Shown: positions 1 to 11,037, counted from the first letter of the stretch. The stretch is 64,000 nt of DNA from Adenophora triphylla var. japonica (GCA_022495995.1 JAFEMH010003604.1:186001-250000); one strand, 5' to 3'. Program-made: numbers and translations. Notes: generated by a model not told the origin, from the sequence alone.

Positions 1-349
1 CTTCCGGCATTTCAACTGTGTCCTCCTCAGTATCACTACAGTAACTCCTGTGGGAACTTTCACCTTGACTCTGATGACCAATGAGGGAAAAAACAGGTCA
101 GGATACTTGGTGCCATATAAGGGGTATTCTGGACTCTTCCCCTGACTTAGGGATTACCAAGAAAACATCACTGTCGTCATAAGATAGGAAGGGGACCGGG
201 GTCGCTTCAAACTTTAAGACTCTTTCTAGAGCCTCCATACATTCTTCTTCGGACAAAGTCTTACGACTGTTTTCCAAGGCTAAGGCTAGCTCTTCTTCCC
301 TAGTCATCTGGTTACCCAAACCACTGCTATTTTCTGTCAAATCGGCCAT
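1..349 (-). pseudogene. First ORF of element A (Gag N-terminal region or ORF1), with in-frame TGA
   Basis: An open frame runs from about position 498 leftwards. The first good ATG is at 349 and gives a protein beginning MADLTENSSG, acidic and serine-rich, with a short charged helix-like stretch (EEELALALENSRK). An in-frame TGA at 100-98 interrupts it, but the same frame continues open to the window edge and stays acidic. This suggests one ORF with a single nonsense mutation, perhaps CGA to TGA. No catalytic or zinc-knuckle motif is visible in this part. I infer the identity from position (first ORF after LTR, primer site and leader); it could be the extra ORF1 known before gag in Ogre elements or the Gag N-terminus. 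Confidence 0.5.
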
Positions 350-2120
350 TCTGACTCTCTGAACTGACAAAACTGAGGACTCTGGCGAGCTATCTGAGAA
401 TTCTGCGCTATCAAGCTGCTGACCTGGTATTCTCACCCACTTCTTTCTCGCTGCGGGAAAGGGATAGGAGAGGTTTAGACTCGGGGTAGGTGTTTAGGCT
501 GAAGGCTCAAGCAATATGCAGATTAAGAATCTTTCAGTTTACTTAAAATGGTGTCTTTTATTAATTTCTATTTGGTTGGAAAAGGGGTTTTGCCCTTCTT
601 TTTCGCAACTACTCTAGATCCTGGATCAGTGGGTTCCATCACTACGTCTATAAGCCCCTCGTATTCCACCTGTATTTCGACCTCCTGTGGTGGATGCACT
701 GGGCGAGGGTCTTATAGGGCACGCGGATCCCACCGACCGAGAGAGAAGAACGCTCCTAATGGGTCTAGCGGGTCATAGGAACTTTCAACGCACGCGCGAT
801 GCGGATTATAGTCAAGGCAATGCCGGGAAAGTCTCGTCTTTCAGCCTTAACGGAATTTCGGCAGAGTTTCGCTTGTGTGATTGACGTTTTGACTTTTTTC
901 GGCAATGTCTGAGAAAATAATAGGCATGGGTCGGGCGGTAAAAGCCGGATAACACAGTGTCACATTGAACATCGTTGCATACGCTGTGCATGAGTCAAAG
1001 TCAAAGTCAATGCCGGGTCAAGATCTTGCCAATTTTTCCTTGTAGGAATTTCGGCAGAGCTCCGCTTGCGCGAAAGATCTTTGAAATTTTGGCACGAACT
1101 TGGGCTCGACTCTTATGCATCCCGTGCAGGTCAAAGTCAAAGTCAATGCCGCAGTCAAGATTTTGCCAATTTTTCCTTGGCGGAATTTTGGCAGAGTTTC
1201 GCTTACGCGAAGTATCTCAACTTCCGTCATGGGCTAAGGTTTGACCTTTACGGGGTTATGGAACTGGGCTATATGACACGGACTAAACCAAAAACCAACC
1301 AAAAGTCACGGTTTTGATATGTGTGACACGGGCTGTGCATTGGTCGACACTGGCTACCATGGGGAGTTTGGGATGATTCCGTGCGCACCCGGGAGCATCG
1401 TAATACTGTCCGTGACTGCAACTGAACAACCACCCCGGGTTAAAGGGACTTGCGTGCAAAGTGTACAGGATATATAAGGTACGCGTAGAGTGCGGCCTCC
1501 TAAAAATATTCCTTTTTGAGTTAAAACAGAAATTTTCATAAATGTGTTTTAAAGGAATGATTTTTCGGGACGGGGGGAAAATGCAGCAAATAAGCACGTA
1601 AATTTTCTGGGAGCCCCGGTCAGTCTTGGAATTGAATAGCCCCAAGCTGCCAAGGCTGCCAGATTAACCTCAATTTTTGTCCTGATGGAATTGCTAATGA
1701 AGCCGCCTGGTTAGAATCAAGGGAGGATTAAGCCGTACGGCTGCATCAAGCAAATTTCCAGGTTCCAATTTCTTTCATCTGCAGGCTATTTTCCCGGCCT
1801 TTTTAGCACCTTTTCAGCTTCCAGCAAGCTTCCTTTTCATTTTCAGACAATGCACAATTCCCAAGAAACAAATGATGCATGCAATGCAATGCAAGAAAAA
1901 TAAGACAAGCATGAGAAGCGAATCCGCGACGGAAGGCTAACCCACTCGGAAAAAGATTTCCCTTTTTTTTTCGAAAAGAGATACCGGTACGTGGGATTGT
2001 TAGACCATCGTTTATCCCAAGCCTCGGGTGAGGAAGCGATACATGAAGTTTAATGGTTTCCACCTATATACCGGGTATCATTTTTTTTAAAAAAAAATGA
2101 AAGCTTTCTCCTTTGATTTA
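350..2120 (-). other. Untranslated leader of element A
   Basis: About 1.7 kb between primer binding site and first ORF with no convincing protein on either strand. It contains the tandem repeat at 974-1245 and a pair of palindromic GCCG-type motifs at about 1693-1735 like those near other promoters in this window. Long leaders are usual in Tat/Ogre elements. Confidence 0.55.
974..1245. repeat. Two tandem copies of a ~136-bp unit in the A leader
   Basis: The phrase GTCAAAGTCAAAGTCAATGC begins at 994 and again at 1130. In both copies it is followed by a 'cttgccaatttttcctt' type stretch and a 'ggcagagytycgctt' type stretch. A third, degenerate copy of the 3' half lies at about 815-885. Copies differ at several positions, so the duplication is not very recent. 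Confidence 0.75.
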
Positions 2121-2142
2121 GTCCCCAGCGGACTCGCCAAAC
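2121..2142 (-). other. Primer binding site of element A
   Basis: Directly after the LTR end (minus strand ...TTCACA) comes GTT followed by TGGCGAGTCCGCTGGGGA. This is the usual place for minus-strand priming and resembles the Ogre-type site, reported for that group to match tRNA-Arg. The tRNA assignment is from memory of the family and was not verified here. Confidence 0.7.
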
Positions 2143-3886
2143 TGTGAATGTGGTGCCCAAGATAGCGGCTCTCTCTTAATGTTTTATTTATTTTTGGAAC
2201 CACTTTCTCGTGTATGGGGGATCACCGCCTCACATCAGTTTGGAAACGTCCGGTTTAAATTGAAAAACGGAGTCGCCACGCCATTTTGATTTTCCTCAAA
2301 ACTAAGAAAAAAAGTATTTGGGTCCGGAGGTTAAGTTACCCTTTGGGAAGAACGGATCGTCGTTCACCCAAAGAGCCTTGCCGAAGCAAGTCTTCCAAGA
2401 TCCGCTTTTTATGCTTGCCTTAGTGTTTTCGTGTGTGGGATGTGTGTTTTGAAAAGGAGGGAATGCACCAAGTGGTCTTCCGGACGTATAAACCATGAGT
2501 TGGTTATCGCTCGGGATTCCTTGGATTTTTGATGTGTTAGGGACTTTGGTCCCGTTCTCATCTTGGACTTATGATCATCATGATGGGACCTTGGGTCACA
2601 TGTGATCAAGATAGGGACACCGTTTTTATAGTCCGAGGATGAGACTATTTAGAAAGGAATGACCTTTGCCTATCAATCCTACATCTTGAGACGATTTGAG
2701 CTCTTTCGGGACATTTATGCTCGTCTCAAGTGATGATCGGAGATATGTGGCTAAAGTTCATCCTTTTCTAAAGGAGAATCCGTTTATGGCATCGTTAGGT
2801 GGAAGAAATGATGTAAAGATAGGACCTTTACACCATCTCGCTCCAAGAGATGCTCCAAGTATCAAGGGGGACTAGGGGAGGGGTATAAAGATTGGATCTT
2901 TATACTCATCCTATGTCTTTTTGTGCCTTATGAAGGTCACTAGGTAATCCTAGGAGAGAGATCCAACCATGAGGGACATAGGGAATGCATGTTCAAGCTA
3001 AAGATGACATTTTTATGCAAGCATATGTAATGAACATGATGCAAAGTAAGGCTACGAATGAAAAGGAAGGACCTTTTATGGTTTCCTATGTCCTTTATGA
3101 ACCTTTTAGGTGGACAATCCTTGGAAACAAGATCCATGGGAAGGGGACATGACATGCATGCATAAAGATGACATTTTTATGGAAAAAGGTGACATTTTAA
3201 GTGCAAAGGATGCTACTTTATATACAAAGATGACATTTTTAATGCAAAGGATGCTACTTTTTATGCAAAGATGATATTTTTCACATCACCATGTGAGAGA
3301 TCCACCCTAGAACAAGCCTTTTGAGGTCTTATTGTTCATCCTTGGGTTGGATCTTCCATGGATCCTATGTGATAGGGGAATGAGGGATGTATGATTTACA
3401 TGCCTAAAGATGGGATCTTTAATGACAATATATCAAGTACCAAGCAAGTATATAGCAATATGTAAAGCAAGGAGCAATATATCAAATAAAGACAAGTATA
3501 TTTTCAAGAAAAAGGGGAGGAGAGCTTTCGTGATGGTATTTTGGCAGAGTAACACTGCTGAAAATTCTCCATAAAAATGGGTAGAGGAGGCCTCTATTTA
3601 TTGGCACACTGGCAATGGCTAATGAAGCCGTGCGACTGTAACCCCAAGGCTAATGAGGTAGTGCGGTCTTATCCAGAGATGACTCAGCTTATTTCTAGAA
3701 CCATGCAAGGTGGCCTTCTAGAAGCTCTTTTTCAGCGAAGGACTACATGGAATTTTAATTCCTAGGAAGTCCTTCGCCCCTCAAAAGGTTTGAAAAAGTT
3801 TCCAAATTGCCCCTGAACTTTAGGAAAGTCCGGGGAATTGCCGGGAAACTTAACCGGAAGGCATGAGCCAGATTTGGGTACTTATA
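2143..3886 (-). repeat. 5' LTR of element A
   Basis: About 1744 bp, ending in CA before the primer binding site. It matches the B LTR (11038-12934) end to end in inverted orientation, but lacks about 120-150 bp that B has around 11360-11510. Its first bases read TATAAG where B has TGTAAG, so the canonical TG is mutated. A TATA-like box (minus strand CAATAAATAG) is at 3603-3594. Around 3000-3290 the LTR holds about five imperfect repeats of a ~40-bp unit containing AAAGATGACATTTTTATGCA. Confidence 0.85.
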
Positions 3887-4203
3887 GCAGCCGGCACAAT
3901 GAATTGGCCCTGCTCGACGAAAGAATGCTAAAAGCCATGAAGCACACCCGAGCCTACCAGAGGCGAATGGCCAGGACATTCGACAAGAAAATCAAGGCCA
4001 GGGATATCAAAGAGGGTGACTTAGTGTTGAAGGTGAAGCCCCCTACCAGAGACAACCCCCTGGGTAAGTGGGAACTCGTTTGGATCGGCCCGTATGTAGT
4101 GCAGAATATACTATCGGGAGGAGTAATGAAGCTTGCAGACCTGGACGGCAATCCCTTTGTCCACCCAGTCAACGGTGATAAGCTCCGCAGGTACTATGTC
4201 TAA
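3887..4203 (+). pseudogene. pol: Integrase C-terminal region of element B (Ty3/gypsy pol end)
   Basis: Residues after the A insertion read as the last ~105 amino acids of a Ty3/gypsy integrase. A basic helix (MARTFDKKIKARDIKEGD) leads into DLVLKVKPPTRD and GKWELVWIGPYVV, then ends in LRRYYV before TAA at 4201-4203. This is the SH3-like DNA-binding tail that follows the catalytic core; HHCC and DDE segments would lie left of the A insertion. The frame is open from the junction to the stop. Upstream codons that appear open (3838-3886) belong to the A LTR and are accidental. Confidence 0.85.
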
Positions 4204-4230
4204 GAGAAAAAAAATAATAATAATAAAAAA

Positions 4231-4530
4231 AAAATCTTAGTGCAAAAGAGTAATACCCAGCTAGGCTGAAAAATCCAAAAAGGGCGGCCTAGGCAAAAGA
4301 CAGGGTTGCACATATAAAAAAAAAAGAACAAAAATCTTAGTGCAAAAAGAGTAATACCCAGCTAGGCTGAAAAACCCAAAAAGGGCGGTCTAGGCAAAAA
4401 ACAGGGTTGCACATAAAAAAAAAAAGAGAAAAAAATCTTAGTGCAAAAAGAGTAATGCCCAGCTAGGCTGAAAACCCAAAAAGGGCGGTCTAGGCAAAAA
4501 ACAGGGCTGCACATAAAAAAAAAAAAAAGA
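4231..4530 (+). repeat. Three tandem copies of a ~100-bp unit after B pol
   Basis: Units start at about 4233, 4333 and 4434 with ATCTTAGTGCAAAA, continue with CCAGCTAGGCTGAAAA and GGGCGGYCTAGGCAAAA, and end in a poly-A stretch of varying length. The array is directly downstream of the pol stop codon. It has no conserved reading frame because the poly-A lengths differ. Confidence 0.85.
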
Positions 4531-4573
4531 GAAAAGTCCAAAAGAACAAAAATCTCGATAGTTCACCAGAATG

Positions 4574-4630
4574 AACTACGAAGACTTGAGCCCCTTAGTC
4601 TTTCTTGTAAAAGGGGAACGTAGGCAGCCA
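4574..4630 (+). other. Two-stem motif, copy 1 (B)
   Basis: CTACG (4576-4580) can pair with CGTAG (4619-4623). Inside, CCCCTT pairs with AAGGGG. The 3' side continues GGCAGCC. Related copies with different inner stems are at 10495-10540, 10770-10815 and 10875-10917 in B and at 43411-43475 in element F. Confidence 0.6.
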
Positions 4631-4863
4631 GCAATGGTTCGGTCTAAACAATAAATAAGACATCTAAGTTTCTATGAAATGTGTCTTGAATAATTTCTAA
4701 GATAAATATCTTTGTTAATTACAAGTTAAAAAAGCCTTGATGAGTTCAAGCACGGTCTACTTTTGACACTGCTAACCTGCTACAAAGATCTAAAATACAA
4801 TAAAATGCCTAATAAACTATTGTGTTTGCAAATGGCAATAAGGGAATCCTAAGAAAAGACCTA

Positions 4864-6300
4864 TCAGTTGTCATTCACTGAGTCTTCTTTGTTCTTCTTC
4901 CTTTTACCTCGACCTCGTCGAGTGTTCTTCCTTTTCTTCTCTAAGATATCGGTCTCCCTCATCCCGACCTCAGGTATCCTCACTGGAGCCTCCATCAAAC
5001 CCGTGTCAATAAGTGCCCTCTCAACCCGGGCACGAGTCCGCACTTCCTCCCTCTGAGCCTCAGTCAAGGGAGCGACTTCCTAAAGCCTCTCATACCGAGC
5101 CTCCATGTCCCTGATAAAGTCGCCTGACTGGTTATGGCGACTCGCCTTAGCCTCAGCTTCCCTCAGAGTCCTACTCGAGTCGCAGTCAGCCCCCAATAAA
5201 GCCTGACGTCTCTCTCCCAAAATGACCTGAGTCGCTCCCATCTCCCTCTCATACCAGTCCAAGTAGGCCGTGGTCAAGATGGTACTCTTCCTGCTCTTGA
5301 GAATAGCCTTGGGTGGAAAAGCAGTATATGTCCAAGCCCTCAAGAAGAATGAGAAGCTGGCTGGATCCCACATATCCAAATGCACCACCTCCCTGGTACG
5401 GATGTCCTCCCAATCGCCCAACGGCTCCTGTAAGGCCCCGAATTGCCTGGATACCAAGCAGGGTATGTAGAAGGATGACCAAGAAAGCCCCAGAATCCTC
5501 ACCACATAGGACCCCTAAAATGTCCTCCGGGTCTGCAGCCTCCAATGAGGTATCCACCAGTAAATATCCGAAGTGGATAACCTAGCCATAGTCAACTCCC
5601 AGTCACCCTGGTCCTGCTGCCTAGGTGCACCCCTCTGGAAAATCACCCAAGGGCACTGAGTAGGCGAAGCCCCTGGCAAAGCCCCAAGCCTCTCCTGCAG
5701 CCACAAAGTCAATACAGCCGGGCTCCCAGACCTCATGAAATGGTCTCCCCTAGCCATCCTGTCGATGCCATGCAGGGTCTCACCCAAAATCAGCGGGACA
5801 ATGTCCTTCCCAGCCCTGCAGTCTCTAACCATGTCCAAAAGGCCACCATGACAGACCCCTACGGACTCAGTAGTGAACAAAGACGAGAACACGCAGAGGA
5901 TGAAGGCATCCATAGCCACCATGGTCGTAGCCGTATCCGGAAGCCCAAACCTGCCCTGGATGTCAGAAAGGTCAATCCTATCAGGGGCTACCATTATCCC
6001 CTCAGCCTCTTCCAGAGAGATTTGCAGAAAAGATGACAGCTTTACTACCACCAGCACGTCTCCGATCATAGGAATTGACACAACCTCAATTTCTGGACCC
6101 CCAATCAATGCTCGGAAGTCTTCATAGGTTGGGACAAGCTCGTTGTAAGAAAAGCAGTAAACATGTCTCCGGACGTCCCAAAACCTCGCCGCGGCCCTCA
6201 AAAGGTCCCAATCGGGCGGGAGATCCTTCAAATGCCATAAAGACTTGATCTTGAAGGTGGTATCAAACAGCCTCTTGTTGGATTGAAAGTTATGCCTCAT
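4864..6300 (-). pseudogene. Antisense gene 1 of element B: DUF7745 / plant-mobile-domain-like protein, two in-frame TAG stops
   Basis: From ATG at 6300 one frame of 478 codons runs to 4864, interrupted only by TAG at 5517-5515 and at 5082-5080. Residues about 25-70 contain LPPDWDLLRAAARFWDVRRH and then ELVPTYEDFRALIGGP. This is the 'fold onto path, define a ring of tryptophans' pattern I recognise from DUF7745 and related plant mobile domain proteins. Further on come DHFMRSGSP and LWLQERLGAL. The C-terminal third is charged and ends in a lysine/arginine-rich tail (KKRKNTRRGRGKRKKNKED), which could be a nuclear localisation signal. The frame stays open upstream of the ATG to about position 6370. 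Molecular function of the family is unknown. It is encoded opposite to pol, as reported for antisense ORFs of Tat elements. Confidence 0.7.
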
Positions 6301-7025
6301 CCAAGATTGAAGATCGGACAGAAAACGGTCTCTCTTCCCCTTTTGTAATCTAACGGGTTTCTCCCTTGCAAGTGATCAAAGTTGATGTCTTTTGGTCAAT
6401 AATATGCTCTGGGATCAGTTGGGACAAGTCTAGGGTGAAAATGAAATGAAAAGTCCAAGCCTTGGTTTTATTTTTAAAAAAACCAGTTCAGACAGAACTT
6501 CCAGCCGTACGGCCTCTTTTGCCTCAAGACCTGGCCGGGCGGCTTCATTTGCCTTCTACAGAAAAAATCTGCAGCAGCTCTTGCTGCTGCCCAAGTGGAG
6601 TTCTCACCCCACTTTCTCAATGAAACCTGCATAAAAACATGTCCAAATACCATTCATGCAGTTATATGTCATCATAAACCATTTTGGCCCAGTTTCAGCC
6701 CCATTTCCAAGCAAAAAACTGCCCCGAGGCTCAAGTAATATGCAAATTCATAAAGCATAAAATAGAAAAGCAAATAAAAGAGTAATACAATATTTTCGCC
6801 CCATCGGCGCCCAAATAAAACGAAAAACAAATAAAATGTGCTTAAATTTGTTCATTGTTTGTTTCTTTCCTCCTAGATCAATTCTAAGGAATCCTAAGCC
6901 TCTGACTTGCTTATCTCATAGAAGCTAGGATCCCTCATCAAGTCCTCAGTGTCACTCACGTCCGATAGGCTGACATTCACATGCTCATACTCTGCCAGAT
7001 GCTCTAAGATGCCGGTGTTGGGTCC
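6301..7025 (-). promoter_or_regulatory. Intergenic/promoter region upstream of antisense gene 1
   Basis: No protein is visible. At 6503-6560 there is a pair of palindromic motifs (GCCGTACGGCCTCTTTTGCC and a GCCGGGCGGCTTCATTTGCC-like second half). Downstream in the direction of the antisense gene is an A/T-rich stretch at 6465-6480 that could act as a TATA element. The same motif lies upstream of antisense gene 2 and upstream of the LTR TATA box. Confidence 0.4.
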
Positions 7026-9493
7026 CTATCCCCGAGGCATAGCACTGGAAGAGGAGGTCGCATACTCTGAAGCCGACGAGGCAGAGGCAGTGCTCCCAAT
7101 GTGCCTTCTTTTGCGCACGAGCTCCTGCACATTTGCCCCAGCCCTGGAAGCACAAGCCAACTTCCTCAGAAGGGACCGGCATACATCCTTCCAGCCCATG
7201 TTCTGCCGCACCAAGCCATCGTAAGAACGAGCAGGAACCTGAGATGAAAAGAGAACAAAAACTCAGAAAATCTCAAGAAAGGTCCAAAATTGCAGGAAGC
7301 AAAGAAATCCAAAAAAAGGAAGAGACCCTATAGGTACTTATAGTGTTGTCAGGAGGCAGAGTATACCAGTGCTCCCTTGTGTTAGGGACAGGTATCATAA
7401 ACCTCCTCGGTACCGCGTTGACCACATATGAGAGATGAGCAGGATGAATAGGCGGGTCAGTAGGCTCAGCTTCCCCGTACCCCTGAGTGACGGCCAACTT
7501 TACTAGCTTTTGTGGCGTCCTCAACCGCTGCTCCACGAAGGTGGCATACAGGGTAGCCAAGTCAAAATACTCCTCGACCGTCACGCTGGCCTGATACCTA
7601 GCAATATCATCCGCCGACCAGTCCCTAGGCTGTAGCATACGCGCTGGAGGAACATGAGGTGTGATGGCATCCAAAGGAGGGACAAGGCCATGCTGCCTAG
7701 AAAAGTGGTCCCCTAAGTAAATGACATCACATGTCAAGCCCGTCAGCCACCTCCTCTGCCTAGTCGCCTCCACGGCATCCCCTAACAGAACCTCCAGGTA
7801 CCTCCCCCAAGGGTAGAAGTCAACTCCCTCATGTCCATCCCTGTTGATGATCGGTCTCACCATCTTGTAGTCAAAAGTGATCTGGGTCTTCTCGATAAAC
7901 TTGTCTCTAGCATCTCCCCTCCAACGAATCATGGCCGGAAAGATCTTCGGATCACTCTGCTGGTTCCAGGGAAAGAACCCAATCACCTCGCAAAAGCAGA
8001 CCTGCATGTTCAAAACACAAAAGGGTCATTTTCTCTTATAAAAGTCTCAAGACAAAAAAGTAAAAGAGAGAAAAGAAAGTGAGACTACCTCAAGAGCAAA
8101 AGAGAAGCAGTCCATAGAAGCACCCTTATTTCGGCTGTACATATCCAAGGAGAAATAAAGCTCCGCCAATCCGGCCTCACCCTAAGAGACCGCCCCAACC
8201 TCATCCAGGTTCTCCAAAGAGTCAAGCAGGCACAGCATAGCCAGTGTCCCAGAGTTGGCAAAGATGGTGACTGACAGAATCAACCACAAGAAAGCTCTCG
8301 CGAGCTGGTGGGCAGTCACCTCATTGGCGGCAAATCCCTGCATGCACTCATGGACCGCCACCTCCACATTCCTCATCTCCATCCCGAGCCCCTTAGGATG
8401 GAGCTCGAATCCAACCAGAGCCCTGAACTCCTCTGCCGTAATGTGGTCTCTCCAAGTCACAGGCTTCCCAGTGAACTGCAAGCCTGTAATGAAAGTAAAG
8501 TCGGCTGGCGTCACCGTAATCTCCCCCCTAGCTAAGGTGAAAGCTGTAAGTGGTGTCCCACCAGAACTCTGAGAGGGCCTGGACTAGCCCCTTACTCTTA
8601 GAGGTCACGTGGATACCTCTGCCAATGGCATCAATGAACAGGTCAAGGTCGGTACCCATTACCAGCTACTTGGGGTTCACCCCATCCTTCTCAAAGTTGG
8701 GCATCCTATCCCATAGCTTCACAGCCACCTCAGAAGGTCCCCTCGACTTGTTCTCCTGTAGGAAAACACAAAAAAAAAACGTGTCAATCCTTCATCTCAT
8801 CTCAAAAGCATACATATGTTCAAAAGTGCACATATTTTCAAAGAAAAGCATTCATAAAAGATTTCTAGCATCTTTTGCCTAGAAAACATGTCTTTCATCA
8901 CTTGAAACACGTCGTGTCAAGCACATTGCTCTCAAAAACACAAAATTCCAATTTTCAACATTCTTTGCACAATAAGCATTAATCTTTCGAAATGGCATGC
9001 ATGAATCCTTTTCATCGTCCAAAATCCCGTTTTCTCATCCATGATCAAGAATTGACTTAGTTCTAGCACATGCAAGAACTCCGTCACATTTTAGACATTA
9101 TTTTTCTTACTTTATTTTCAAAAAATGGGTCATTCTCAATATTTTTCAAATAAATTGCACATGCATGTTCATTTGTGTCCTTAGCCTCATAGGTTAATCA
9201 TCAAAATTCCAAAATCATCAACAAAAATCCTAGGAAAATTCGAAAAATTCCTAAAATTTGGGTCAAGCCCTAAATCAATCAAAATTGACAAAATCAAGCA
9301 AATCAAGAATGCTTACCCCAACAGATTGAGGTTTAGTAGATTTGTGCTCTCCCCTACCGGGATAAAACTCAGATGGAGGCGTGTTGAAGTCATACTTCCG
9401 CTCCGTTCGAACGAGCTCCTTCCTCCTCCTTCTAGCGGCTTCGGATATGGTTCTTCGTGCTTGCCTAGGCATTGGGTTTCCTTTCGGATCCAT
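7026..9493 (-). pseudogene. Antisense gene 2 of element B: multi-exon plant mobile domain (PMD)-like protein, decayed
   Basis: ATG at 9493 (MDPKGNPMPRQARR...). Exons inferred from GT...AG signals are 9493-9317 (donor GGG/GTAAGC), 8755-8089 (acceptor CTACAG, donor GAG/GTAGTC), 8001-7338 (acceptor ATGCAG, donor ATAA/GTACCT) and 7238-7026 (acceptor TCTCAG). Joining exons 1-2 and 2-3 preserves the frame. Exon 2 carries the recognisable PMD segment (GEITVTPADFTFITGLQF). Exon 3 contains FFPWNQQSDPK and RRWLTGLTCDVIYLGDH. Exon 4 ends in a serine-rich tail. Exon 2 has in-frame TAG at 8668-8666 and 8184-8182 and a frameshift near the G run at about 8523-8528. The exon 3-4 phase does not match the best frame, so that junction or one indel is uncertain. 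The family is related to MAIN/MAIL-type and transposon-encoded PMD proteins. Confidence 0.65.
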
Positions 9494-9886
9494 CTTGAGC
9501 CAAGAAAGCAAGAGAATTGAAGAAATTCAATTTTTTCTCTCTCTCCTCTCTTCCTCTTCCTCGACAGAAACAAGCAAATAATGCTGTTTGCCCGTTTCAA
9601 AGTCTGTTTAAATAATCTGATAAAATTAAATTTCTAGCCGGACAGCCTCTTTTGCCCTCATCTCATGCCGGGCGGCCTCATTTGCTCTGAGCAGAAATTA
9701 CATCTTTGCCCCTGGACTTTCCACTTAGGCATATAACTCCTGTTATTTCTTAACTAGAGTAACGTTGTTTTCCAAAGATATCCGTTATCTCTAAGAAAAT
9801 AAACTTTCCTCCCGAGTCGCCTCCGTTACTTCCGTTATAACGGAATAACGCTAGGTGACAACCTCCGAATTGTCAAAACCCAAACT
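9494..9886 (-). promoter_or_regulatory. 5' region of antisense gene 2
   Basis: Minus strand upstream of the ATG shows a purine-rich 5' UTR (9500-9560) and a TTTAAA-type element near 9605. The paired palindromic motif (GCCGG...GCC, 9636-9690) follows, like the one upstream of antisense gene 1 and of the LTR TATA box. Promoter activity is an inference from position and motif sharing. Confidence 0.4.
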
Positions 9887-10316
9887 TTAGCTACCTCTAT
9901 CTCACAGATGGTGAAGTACGCTCAAGTTCTTCAAACTTTAGCTACCTCTATCTCACAGATGGTGAAGCAGGCTCAAGTTTTTCAAACTTTAGCTACCTCT
10001 ATCTCACAGATGGTGAAGTATGCTAAAGTTCACCAAACTTTAGCTACCTCTATCTCACAGATGGTGAACTACGCTCAAGTTCTTCAAACTTTAGCTACCT
10101 CTATCTCACAGATGGTGAAGTACGCTCAAGTTCTCCAAACTTTAGCTACCTCTATCTCACAGATGGTGAAGTACGCTCAAGTTCTCCAAACTTTAGCTAC
10201 CTCTATCTCACAGATGGTGAAGTACGCTCAAGTTCTCCAAACTTTAGCTACCTCTATCTCACAGATGATAAAGTACGCTTAAGTTTTCCAACTTCAGCTA
10301 CCTCTATCTTCTCGAT
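9887..10316 (+). repeat. 51-bp tandem array, about eight copies
   Basis: The unit contains CTTTAGCTACCTCTATCTCA followed by CAGATGGTGAAGTACGCTCA. Units repeat every 51 bp with few differences, the last one degenerate. Because 51 is a multiple of three, one plus-strand frame is open for 124 codons with a 17-residue repeat (MVKYAQVLQTLATSISQ). I regard that as a by-product of the period rather than a gene: there is no Gag-Pol linkage, and the array lies in the 3' untranslated region. Confidence 0.9.
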
Positions 10317-10338
10317 AGTGACGTAAGCTTTAGTTTTC

Positions 10339-10457
10339 TCAGGTGACAACCTCCATTAATTGTCAATCAGGTGAAAACCTCCATTAATTGTCAAGTCAGG
10401 TGAAAACCTCCATCAACTGTCAAATCAGGTGACAACCTCCATTAATTGTCAAAACCT
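10339..10457 (+). repeat. 28-29-bp tandem repeats, four copies
   Basis: Copies of TCAGGTGAMAACCTCCAT followed by YAAYTGTCAA. One more isolated copy precedes the 51-bp array at about 9851-9880, so the two arrays are interleaved. Confidence 0.85.
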
Positions 10458-10494
10458 CTAGGATCCTAGACACTGTTCCTAACTATCTAGTGAG

Positions 10495-10935
10495 ACTTGA
10501 ACTACGACCAAGGCTTGATTCCTCCGGGATACATAGGTAGCCTTTCATAAAGGTCCAGCCATCCGACCACAATGGTCACCCCTTTTCATTCATAACTCCT
10601 CAGTGGTGAAATAGCCCCTCAGAGAGGTCTAGCTATCCGACCACATTGGTCACTTCCGTCATCTAGCATATCCCCAGTAGGATCAGTCACTTGACCTCCT
10701 AGGTCACTTTCTCTTCTATTTCACCAGCAAGAGACCAGTTTCTCTTCACCATTCCCCAGCGGACCTTTTCCTGAACTACGACCTGGCCTGATTCCTCCGG
10801 GATACGTAGGTAGCCTACTTTAGGTTCAGCCAATTCATCACATATGACACCCCTTTCCCCAGTGGATATATTCCGAACTACGATCTTGCTTGATTCCTCC
10901 GGGATACGTAGGTAGCCTTCCAAAGGTTCAGTTCC
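10495..10935 (+). repeat. Three copies of the two-stem motif in the B 3' region
   Basis: Copies at 10498-10542, 10773-10815 and 10875-10917 share GAACTACG, then TTGATTCCTCCGGGATA, then CGTAGGTAGCC (CATAG in the first copy). CTACG pairs with CGTAG, and ATTCC pairs with GGGAT around a short loop. Between the copies are 'ccgaccacnntggtcac' inverted pairs. Confidence 0.75.
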
Positions 10936-11025
10936 TCGACCACCTTGGTCACCCAATCCGTCTCGAAAATTCGCAAGATTGGATCCTTTTTATCGACAAC
11001 CCCACTCGCCCTGCAAGTGACGTTG

Positions 11026-11037
11026 CCGAGGGGCTTC
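11026..11037 (+). other. Polypurine tract of element B
   Basis: CGAGGGGCTTC lies directly before the 3' LTR start. The same GGGGCTTC/TG junction is seen in element H at 32160-32170. It is the expected plus-strand primer site. Confidence 0.7.

Larger units (their letters stand above)
1..3886 (-). mobile_element. Element A: 5' part of a Tat/Ogre-like Ty3/gypsy retrotransposon, truncated by the window edge
   Basis: On the minus strand the order is LTR (3886 to 2143), primer binding site (2142 to 2121), a long leader, and the start of a first ORF that leaves the window at position 1. The LTR is the reverse complement of the LTR at 11038-12934, so A and B belong to one family. Just right of 3886 the sequence changes abruptly to integrase coding sequence of B on the opposite strand, which indicates that A inserted into B. 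The rest of A, its 3' LTR and the left half of B should lie left of the window. Lineage is inferred from the primer binding site type and from B's architecture. Confidence 0.8.

Noticed and set aside
9887..10457. CRISPR-like array
   Set aside because: Repeats are contiguous with no unique spacers, in a eukaryotic retrotransposon 3' region, and no cas genes are present.
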